Assembly (NCBI GenBank): GCA_000310025.1
Contig: FN649742.1
Location: 3,787,744-3,833,038, forward strand
Length of the DNA stretch: 45,295 nucleotides
DNA from: Ectocarpus siliculosus
Taxonomy: Eukaryota; Sar; Phaeophyceae; Ectocarpales; Ectocarpaceae
Direction: 5' to 3'
The notes beneath the pieces are model-generated. The model had not been told where the DNA came from. It worked only from the letters and a program-made list of their open reading frames with translations, and did not search any database. The first letter of the stretch is position 1, and every line of letters begins with the position of its first letter. The position numbers and the translations under genes are program-made. Of this stretch, positions 1 through 8,811 are shown piece by piece.

Positions 1-390
1 CGGGTCAAGTGTGGGCTTCCCCAGGGGTAGCGTTTCCTTCTTGAGGGGGGGCGGGGGTTTCCCAAGCGTGGTCAGCGGGGGGGCTAAATTCGTCGGGGAG
101 GAAGGGTTCGCCCCCCGGGAGGCGAAGGCCCTCCGGGAACCCCTCCCCGGGGGGGGGGACCCCCCCCGCCCTTTTCAACAGTTTTTCCGACGGGGTTTCC
201 CCCCGGGGGGGGGGGGGGGGCACGGTCATGAATCGGTACAATAAAACACGAACCATGTTCTCTTTGCGTGTGCGTGGGAGGGCGGAGGGGGCGCTCTGGA
301 GTGGAAGGGACGGGGTGAAGGTGTGACATAATCGAGCTGCTGAACGTCTGAACGTATTCCTAAATCCTAGGACATTCCCCGCCTCCCCTC
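1..390. other. Homopolymer-rich sequence without a recognised gene
   Basis: The first 230 bases are dominated by long G and C runs. Open frames crossing them on both strands are low-complexity Pro/Gly translations and I do not accept any as genes. Base calls in such runs are often unreliable. From about 240 to 390 the sequence is ordinary but carries no recognisable exon of the neighbouring M16 gene. Confidence 0.5.
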
Positions 391-936
391 GAAAAGGAGG
401 GTCTAGAAGTGCACATAATGTTGAAAGAAGGAATAGGGTTCAAGGATTACCTACATGGACCAACGGATGCAGGGACAAAGCTTAAGGTCAAATTCAGGAC
501 CGGGGACATAGGCCTTCGAGAACGTCGACGAGGACAGGACGGTAGACGACGAAGACGACAAGTTCAAATGTGATCGCGGCTTCGAATGCGAAGACCGTGT
601 TCATGTTGTCGCGGGATGTCAGTTGTACGAAAAGGAGAGGGAAGTGTACATGACTGAGCTGGGAAAAATACAAGGGAGGCACAGCGAGGTGTTTGAGGCA
701 TGGAATAGAGAGGAGAGGAAGGTAGCTGTACTGGGGAGTAGGAAGTGGTTTGAAAAGGCGGGGAAGTGATATCGTTAGGATAGATAGACTAGGGAAGACA
801 TTTTTGAGCCACCTTTGGCAAGAAAGGAAGGAACGATTGGCCATCGGTGATCGGTCCTGTGGGAACAATGCTCCGTCCTCTCGAGGACGCGTGGTCAATG
901 GTCTAACCGCTACGGCATGCAAAACATAAGAGTACG
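390..936 (+). mobile_element. Degenerate 3' fragment of a non-LTR retrotransposon (copy 1)
   Basis: The fragment matches the 3' part of the larger copy at 3124-4542. Shared landmarks are a start near GTTGAAAGAAGG, a Cys/His knuckle (C..C..H....C, residues around CEDRVHVVAGC) and the terminal block CGTGGTCAATGGTC followed by CTACGGCATGC and AGTACG. The reading frame is broken twice, near 525 and again after the stop near 768, so it is a dead relic. It lies downstream of the last visible M16 exon, antisense to that gene, probably in an intron. It ends directly against a C-rich run (935-950). Its 5' flank (about 374-394) is also C-rich. What is seen: the shared 3' end and the frame breaks. What is inferred: 5' truncation during target-primed reverse transcription. 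Confidence 0.75.
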
Positions 937-1053
937 CCCCCCCCTCCCTCGCAAAACCTCGGGGCGCCAAAAACGCTAACCAGACGTCGTGTGTAAACGC
1001 CCGACCGGGTGCAAAGGAGATGAGCGCTGTCCTGTCCTACCCCGTCCTATCAC

Positions 1054-4000
1054 CTTGTAGGAGGTCCCGTACCAGCGCTCCTTCCTCCAACCTATCGCCG
1101 CACTCCCGTCTTTATCGGCCTCCTCTTCGTCCTTCTTCGATACCACCAGTATCTGCGGCCAGCGTTTAGATGAAGGAAGAACACATCAAAGGAAAAGCAG
1201 GAAACAATCTCGTGCCATGACAGCTAGCCAATTAATCAACATGTTCGCGATACGCCGGCGTCAAAGCGTGCAAGACGGGGAGGGGGAGGACGGAGCGCAG
1301 GCCAGTTCCGTTTCTACTCTCTTATCCGGGAACAAAAATGGAACACTTGTCTGTCTGTCCTCCGGCGTGTGGGAAAGGAAAAGTGTGCCGCATGCTAATT
1401 AGTCTAAACTCATCCGTCCTCTGAGCAACAACCGTCGTTGTCTCGTTCTCTCTCCGTGCTCATTTCCCCCTTCTCTGCCCCTCCGTCTCTACTCCGCTCT
1501 GGGAAGGCGAGAAGGAAAAAAACGAAAAAATGAAAAAATGAAAAAAAATGAAAAAAAAAAACACACACACACACACACATTTCCATTTTGGCGCCAACCA
1601 ACCGCATCACCAACCCACTCCATGGAAAAGACTTGATACTTTAACTTTTGACACCATACATACGAGTTACAGCAGTAAGCACCTGACAGTTTTTGGGAGT
1701 CAACCTGTTCACCACGTCGGTGAGGGCGGCGGGGTCCCACTCAAGCACTGTGAATGCACCGCTAAGCACCTGGTCAGTAAAAAGGGGGGACGGGTGGGGG
1801 GGGGGCAACGCGCCCATATTTCCGCAAAAAAATGCGGAACATAGCACGCTACAGGGATTGAAATAGCAGTCGCCGAATGAAAGCACGAGAGAGAGGCCTT
1901 GATTTCAGTCCAAACAAACCCCCTTATCGACCTTCCCCTCAATGATCACAGGGATGGCACTTGACAGGGACGTCACGTTACGTTGGGGAGAGAGAGGGAC
2001 CATGAACGAAGGGTGTAACAATGTGGGGATGCGAAGGAACATTTTATGGGTATTTGTAGACTGCGAGGCAACGCAAAACCTCGCTCTGCATAGAAGCACT
2101 ACCCCTGCCAGCCAGCGCGCACCCTACTCCAGCACCCATAAGTACACTATCCAGGCTGCTGTAATTCCGCCGCATTCTTCGACTCTCTTCGTTAGCTCGA
2201 CTTGGTTCTCCTCGTACCTCCGCTGGCACAACGTCTTCCTGCCCCAGAGTCGTGGCGATGCTTTGGACGGCTCTTGACGGACCTCCGTTCTCCAAGAAAC
2301 GGAATCCGATCTCCGTCATCGCAGCAAGGTCATCCTGCGGCACCGACCACCCCCACCCGTCACGCACAAACCAAGCGAGGCAGCACGCCGGCAATCAGAG
2401 GTGTCGCAAGAGGATGGGATAGGGGGTGGGGGGTACACCGATGGAAACATAAATATGTAAACCTTGTTTAAGCAAACGTGTACCAAATGCAACTAAGTTT
2501 TAACACGGAAAACACACAGGTTTAGCTGCCGAGAACAAAATGATAACGCGGGTACACCCGGGTAAAAGTACATATCATACCCGTATACGTTTCTGGGGCG
2601 GCTCAGATCTCAGCAGCGCGATGAAGCGGTGGCAAAGCTCGATGATCTCGTCCGTGTGTCGTTCCCCCTCTTCGGTGAGCGACAGGCTCAGGCGGAACAG
2701 CTGGAAGTCTGTCCCCGTGACCATGCTCCCCGCCGACAGGCTCGACACCCACCCGCGCCCGTGCAGCAGCTTGTGCAGGCCACCTTCTCCCTCGTAGCCC
2801 TTAAGAGGTCGGTCGTAGGAGCACGCCATCCACAGCACAGGGGGTGGTCAGCTTTAGTAGGTTCCAGGGATCAAGCTGGGGGGGGCCTCGAGCACGTCGT
2901 CATTTAACGCAACGCGGTATGTGATCGAGAGTCCACCATCGCTTGTGCGTTACTGCCTCGTTCTGGACCTTCCAGGCGGCATGAAAACACGTTGCACAGA
3001 GCACCGCCGCGAAACCCACGTAACTAACGCGCGCCTGTGTTCATGCGCCCCGCAGAATCAACACCGTCCCACGGTAGCACCCCCCCACGAGACAGGTCGG
3101 TCGGCTTATCCCCCCCCCCCCGCCCCTTTGATTTGATAAGGGCGGTTGAAGCAGTAAGACAGGGAGTCCAAGTAGAGGGAAAGAGTGTGTCCGGACTGAT
3201 GTTTGCAGATGATTTCGTGGGGGTATCCGAAACACCAGAAGGGTTGCAAGAACAAATAGATGCGGCGGTAGGATACACCCGAAAATGGAGACTGTCGGCG
3301 AACGTAGGAAAATGCGCAGTAGTGGTCTGTAACGAAGATAAGAAAAATCCCGTAGAATTCAAATGGAAATGGGGGGAGGAAGAACTACCGGTAGTAGACA
3401 AGTATACGTACCTGGGAGTAGAGATTTCGAAGGAGTGCTCATGGGACGCACACATAGCGAAGTTGATTGGGAAGGGTAAAGCTCAGATAGGCAAGATGGA
3501 TGAGATCCTTACGGACCCACACCTAGACACTAGGATTAAGAGGTGTATTCTCTTGAAGGTGATTGTACCTAAGCTAGAGTATGCAGGAGAGATATGGGAA
3601 GGTAACGAAAAGGCCGTCAAGCAGCTGGAAACGGTGCAGATGGCAGCGGCCAAGAAAATACTAGGATGTTCAAGCACAACGAGCAACACTGTATTGAGAG
3701 CAGAATTGGGAATGTACTCTCTTAAAACAAAGAGAGACATGCAGAAGTTGAAGTGGCAGTACAAGGTAAGTAGAATGTCGGACGATAGACTACCAGCCAT
3801 GGTTGACGAGGCAGCTTGGGGAAAAGCGACTCCAGGGAAGAAGGGAATCAGATGGGACAAGGTGGTAGAGAAGGTTTGGAAGGAGATAGGAGACGAGGAG
3901 GAGACGTTGGACACGGAAGGGTTCGGGGGGGTTCAAGACGAAAGTCAAGGAGATGCTAGAGAGTAGGGAGGAGACAACCCTTCGCAAGAAGGTACGAAGC

Positions 4001-7000
4001 GAAGACCACTTGGAGATATACGGGAAGTTGAAAGAAGGGATAGGGATGAAGAAGTACTTGGACGGCCCCATGGACTATGCGAAAAAGCTGAAATTGCAAT
4101 TTCGAGTAGGCGATCTGGACTTGCCAGAACGGAGGAAGAGGTATACCAGCCGTAGGAGAGAGGAAGAGGAGGATAGACACACATGTCCATGTGGCAAATC
4201 GGAGGAGAGTAGACCCCACATAGTTGGGGAGTGTGAGTTGTACAGGAAGGAAAGAGAGGATCTCGAGGAGGAAATGAGACAGAGAGGGTGTGACATGGAC
4301 AAGTTTGGTAAATTAGACAACAGCGAAAAAACGATCGCGATAATTGGGGATAGATGGTGGGCACAAGAGGCCCTAGAGGACGGGGATAAGATGTGCAAGA
4401 AATTTTTATGGAGTTTGTGGCAGAAACGTAAAGAGCTCCCAAATGTTGGTGGTGTCTCTAGTAGGTGTAGGAACGGTGCTCCGTCTCGAAAGGGACGCGT
4501 GGTCAATGGTCAAATGACTACGGCAAGCAAACAAATGAGTACGCCCCCCCCCCGCCCCTCTTCCAAAACTCACCAGCAATTTTGTGCGACACTGTACATG
4601 CGGTCGGCTTGCATACCTCTTGTGACACCTTGGTACGGGGGCAACGGCCACGATAGCGCCAGCTGCCTCGTCTCCTTCAGGGGGATCACCGTCACCCGCC
4701 GCCCCAGCTCGGCCGCCCCGAACGCCGGGTACGGCCCGTAGTCCGGCACCGCCGGGGGCTTCGTGTTTCGCACCCCCGAGAAGGCGTCGCGGACCCAGGC
4801 CTCGAGAGTGTCCAGGTCCTCGTTGCCTAGTATCGAGAGCTTCATCGCGTCGGCGGAGTAGTACGTCTCGTGGAAATCGATCTACGGAGCCCCCCCCCCC
4901 CCGAATAGGTTGGTTCAACGGCAAAGAACGAAAGCGCAGCGACAGCGCGAATCGGCAAGGAACGGACACGAGCAAACGATATCATGACCATGACCATCAT
5001 CACCTCTAGCCGCAGTACGATATAGTGATTCGACGGCAGGAGAATGCTGCGTTTTCCCGAGCACTCATCGGCAGTCAAAGTCGAACAAAGGTTAATCCTC
5101 GGCGAAGAGCGTGTTTGTTTGCCTTTTATCTGGTCTGCTTCTCTTGCACTTCGAATTTTCGCTTCTTGATATGAACTGGCATGATTTGACCTGCTCGGGG
5201 CCGACCGGCAAAAAAAAAACGAACCCATACCCCCCACTCCTCCCCCCCCAACTTCCGGTTGCGCTGTGTGCTTGACGCAATGCCTGACGGGTCGGCGAAA
5301 ATCTTACCACTGCTCGCGGAAGCCTTGTGCAAGGTTGCACACGCCGACACGGCTCGAGCATGACCACCGGCACGCCAACACCGCCCCCCCAAACTCTCCT
5401 CCTCGATTCTCTTAATCAAGCCGACTGCCGCAAGAGGGGGAGAGATGCCACCCCCCTAGAACGACTTTCAAAGCTCCTTTGGTCCACAACCAAGACATTG
5501 TCGTCACTGAAAAAATGGTGGTTTTGGAAGCACCTCGTCGAGGGAATATAGTAGACGATTCAGGCTCTTTCTGCTCCCCCATGGTTGTGGAGAAATCGAG
5601 CTTTGAAAGTCGAAGTAGGGGGTGTGCCATCTCTTTCTTCCGCTTCTTGTACAAGTACTTACCAAAGACGCTCTCGTGTCCACGCCCTCCTCCGGTCGCG
5701 GCCTCAGCGTTTCGTAGTTTCCAGAGCCAAACTTGGAGAAGGCGTGGGAAGGGTTGGCTGTCGCTTTCAACACCTGCATGTATGCGTGCACGCGTTTCGC
5801 AAAACGTGGCCATGGTTTTGAGGCGGTAGAATGAACGGCAACGATGTTGCTGATGGCGTGTTGTTTCGGCCGACACGAACGGACAAGGTGGTGCAGGGTT
5901 TCAAGCAACGCGTGTGGCAATGGGCTGGGGATGGAAAATCGTAAAACATACATGCATAGAAATGACACGGAAAACGTCATGGGGGATCGCCGACAGCTAT
6001 ACAGGACGACAAGTATCAAGGGGGGGAACGGCATTGCTACTATAATACCTGGCTTGAGCATGCACACCACACGTTTCATTACTAGATGTAAGCAGGAACA
6101 GGAGGGTGCCATGATACTTGGGGGAGGGGGGGAGCGAGCGAACACATCGGTGAGTTAGACAAGAGCGGTAGTCAAGACCTTGGCACACAGGGCGCCGCGA
6201 CCCCCACCACCGATACCCCACCCCCACAAGCACGTCTGTACCTGGTATATTCTCCACGTGTCTTCGTTCTTGTTGTTCGAGTGCTCAGAGTCCACCGCCT
6301 GCATCTCTCGCTCGATGGCCGATTCCGCGAAGAGGGGGGTTCGGAAGAACTGCGCGAACCGATCCGTGGCGCCACGGAGGTGGGAAGACTTGACGTCGAA
6401 GTAGTAGTTCGTCGACTCCGTCGCGGTGTACTTCGACGTGTGCAATAGTCCGGCAGATGGTGACGGGTCGAGAGAGCGCCGTCGAAGGGGGGGGAGGGGG
6501 GGGAGGGGCAGCGGTGCCGACGGTGGGGGCAGGGGTGCGAGGGAACCGGAAAGTTTATAACAATACGAAAATTCTCGAGTAGTGACACTTGCGCGTGTAT
6601 TATATCAAAGTTGTGTGCGTTCGGTCGGCCCTGCGGGAGGCAGCATTTACGCGATGGCAAATACTATTGAAGCACAAAGGCTAGATATGTAGGTAAGCCG
6701 ACAGCAGTCATTCTTTCCCCCCGACGTTGAGTCCACATCGGGTACTTTACCCCTTGGTTACAAAATTTGTGTGCAATATACCTTCCTGGCGCGTAGTGGG
6801 CACCACAACTTGCGTGTCACAGCGGCTGCAGTGCTTCGAAGCTGTTGAATCTGCAAAAACTACAGGAGGTTTCGCATCTCGCTCGACCCGTGCATCTCAT
6901 GAGTACCACCATGGATGCTTACAGTAGTCCAGCAGCCTTCCTATGTTGCAACCCGTTACAGCAATAATACTTACCGCGTTAGACGATCCCCCGTGTTGGG

Positions 7001-7985
7001 TCAAAAAATTCTCGAACTCTCCCTCCTCCGGATATCTCTCCGTCCCCAAGAAGAGCACTGGTGCGCGCGAGAGAGCAAACGACGGACCGCGGCAGCGGCG
7101 GCGGTTTTTTTGGGTTCCTTGGTTGTGGACATCCCCCAACACTTGCCTCGCCCTCACTGAGAGATTGTCGTCCCATCGTCGCCTCCATCGACCTTTGAAC
7201 GCGAAGCGTTAGTAGTGTGCTGCTTGGGTAGGAGGGGGGTGCTTCGACAGAGGATCACGGAAGGTCACACCTGACCCTCACTCGGTGTCAGGTGTCTTTA
7301 CCTCCAGAAGCGTGGCGTTTGCTACAGCAGCGGCAACGTGAGCGCGGATGGACCTACCGTGTTTGATGCCGTGCCCGGCTGGCACTCGAAGTTCTTCCCC
7401 TCAATTTCTGCCAGGTTATGGTAAAACGTTGCTTTATTGAGGAAAACGAGCCCCAGAATCCATCCTTCCCGATCGTACGTAGACTACGGTGGGTGCCTCG
7501 GCGTGTGTATCCGATGCAAACGTACAAAAACTATCAATAAGCTCACTGTGCTCGTGGAAGTGCGCCATCCCAGCTAGCTCCGGAGGATCCTGCATGTGAC
7601 CAGCTCGGATGAACATCGATGCGGCCGCTTGCTCCGTGTACGGGTCCGAGACCAAGACCACTTCGAGCCCGTTGGGCAGCACCAGGTATCGGTAGTGCCG
7701 GGTATCGCGGTCGGGCTTGATGATGGTGACGCCGTCAGGGTGGACTTCTGGCGGCGCAACGGCAGCTGTCGACGACAGTTGCGTATCGCCCCGCCCGGTG
7801 ATGGTCGCACGGCCGCCGCCCCCGCGGTGCCCTCCCGGCGACAGAACGCCGGCAGCACTCGATAACAATCGCCGCCCGGTCGTGCTGCCGCCACCTCCGC
7901 GCAGTAGTGTGGTCGGTAAGGTGCTGCTGCTACTGCTGCACGTAGCAGTTGTCATGACGGGGAGAGCTGATGATCGTGGCTTCAT
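1054..7985 (-). CDS. Insulinase-type M16A zinc metallopeptidase (IDE-like), partial
   Basis: Exons on the minus strand, with phases that fit: 7985-7547, 7057-6975, 6430-6242, 5773-5663, 4881-4629, 2799-2581, 2334-2146, 1769-1683, 1152-1054. The order follows insulin-degrading enzymes: YRYLVLPNGLEVVLVSDP, the inverted zinc motif HFHEH followed by MLFLGTERYPEE, the second-ligand segment EREMQAVDSEH, FSKFGSGNYETL, MKLSILGNEDLDTLE, GYEGEGGLHKLL, LTEEGERH and WYGTSYK. The start at 7985 gives a Ser/Arg-rich leader (MKPRSSALPVMTTATC.., RRLLSS) that resembles a mitochondrial presequence. Roughly 15-20 residues expected between WPLPPYQ and GYEGEG are missing: the exon ending at 4629 leaves phase 1 and the one starting at 2799 needs phase 0, so a short exon was not found. 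That intron holds a LINE copy. About 400 C-terminal residues lie outside the window. Family call is strong; whether the locus is functional is open. Confidence 0.88.
1503..1580. repeat. A-rich tract with (AC)n microsatellite
   Basis: Repeats of GAAAAAATGAAAA are followed by a pure AC dinucleotide run at about 1560-1579. The tract lies in the M16 intron between the exons at 1769-1683 and 1152-1054. On the minus strand it is pyrimidine-rich, but it is too far from the acceptor to be its tract. Confidence 0.85.
3109..3128. repeat. C-rich direct repeat, left flank of LINE copy 2
   Basis: A run of C followed by GCCCCT lies immediately before the first retrotransposon codon. The same string follows the element's 3' end at about 4543-4560. 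This is the arrangement of a target-site duplication, although low complexity weakens the argument. Confidence 0.55.
3124..4542 (+). mobile_element. 5'-truncated non-LTR (LINE) retrotransposon, reverse-transcriptase C-terminal part (copy 2)
   Basis: The open frame begins abruptly at FDLIRAVEAV, just after a poly-C run, and includes reverse-transcriptase motif C as GLMFADDFVG (FADD catalytic Asp pair), then the palm/thumb segment KWRLSANVGKCAVVV and YTYLGVEIS. The upstream RT motifs, endonuclease and ORF1 are absent. A second frame continues from about 3953 and contains a Cys/His knuckle (CPCGKSEESRPHIVGEC) common near LINE C-termini. The frames join if one G is removed from the seven-G run at 3925-3931, so a one-base frameshift (real or a sequencing error) interrupts it. 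It ends at AGTACG directly before a C run. It sits in an intron of the M16 gene, antisense, only about 85 bases from that gene's splice donor. It is a non-autonomous relic. Confidence 0.88.
4543..4560. repeat. C-rich direct repeat, right flank of LINE copy 2
   Basis: A C run followed by GCCCCT directly after the conserved AGTACG end of the element repeats the sequence at 3109-3128. It is either a target-site duplication in a poly-C target or a C-tail added by the element. Confidence 0.55.
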
Positions 7986-8811
7986 CAGACGCACGTCAGC
8001 AGGTTCAACCAGGTTTCGTTGCCCGTCGTCATCCTCGTCATATCGCGGCAACGTTCTGCTAACGGCCCAGAGAGACAGCGAGCGTTGAAAAGAATAGCGG
8101 TTTAGTGAGCTACAAGCTGCACCAACGCTCTTCCTCCCCTGCTGTTGTCCGCACGGCGGTGTCAAGAACCCAGGGCATCGCTTCGCTGCAACGCGCCCGC
8201 CCCTCCCCGCCAACGAGGAAACAAGTGCTATGGCCATCCATGGCGAAACGTTGAGATTGTTTCGTCCCTTGCGATTGCGTGGCTCGCCCCCCATCTGAGG
8301 AGGATGACGCACAGGTACCTTGTGCCAGAACAGGGAGCACAGCGCACGCCTCTCTGCCTGGCGCGTGCACGCGGGGGCATCGCGGATGTGAATGGGCGGG
8401 GTGCGGCCGCAGACAAAACAGTGCGCGTTGCCTCTCTTCAGAGCTGAACACGAGCAACGCAACGAGCAACGCAACGAGCAACCCACCACGCCTAACATAC
8501 CACAAACGCAGTGCGGTGTTGCACGGCTCTTCGCCATACATGGGTACTTCATCTCCAGCGGTGGTGGACGTGTTCCGGTGTATCGAATCAATCGAGGTGA
8601 AAGATGTGCACATAGCAGTAAAACAAATTGAACGTTCCGTGTCTCCGTTGTCCTGTCTATCCTCTCACGCCCCGCCCGCGGGAAGCTCACCCAGCACCGC
8701 GCCGACACCAACACCACAACTCGAGCGCCAACTCTGGCACGAAAGACACGTTGACGCCCCCCCGTCTCCCCCCCTATTTCCCCGCGCCGTCCGCTCGAAC
8801 GACCGCCTCAG
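7986..8811. promoter_or_regulatory. Divergent intergenic region between the M16 and Bub2-like genes
   Basis: The M16 start codon is at 7985 on the minus strand, and the first recognised exon of the Bub2-like gene starts at 8812 on the plus strand, so both promoters and the unseen first Bub2 exon must lie here. A small tandem of AACGAGCAACGC-type units is at about 8455-8483. An in-frame stop at 8752-8754 with no ATG after it means that the Bub2 start codon must be in an upstream exon that I could not identify. No TATA box or other core element is convincing. Confidence 0.4.

Noticed and set aside
1-329. Short Gly/Pro-rich frames at the left end
   Set aside because: Translations of G and C homopolymers. 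No start context, domain or splice support.
4629-4640. Reading straight through the donor at 4628 to QNCW and stop as the true end of the M16 protein
   Set aside because: Later exons (2799 onward) continue the same family in order, so the gene does not end here. The read-through residues do not resemble the family.
7986-8717. N-terminal extension of the M16 frame on the minus strand (to a Met at 8717)
   Set aside because: The extra 244 residues are Cys/Arg-rich with no domain, and homologues begin near the PNGLEV segment. The Met at 7985 gives a sensible leader.
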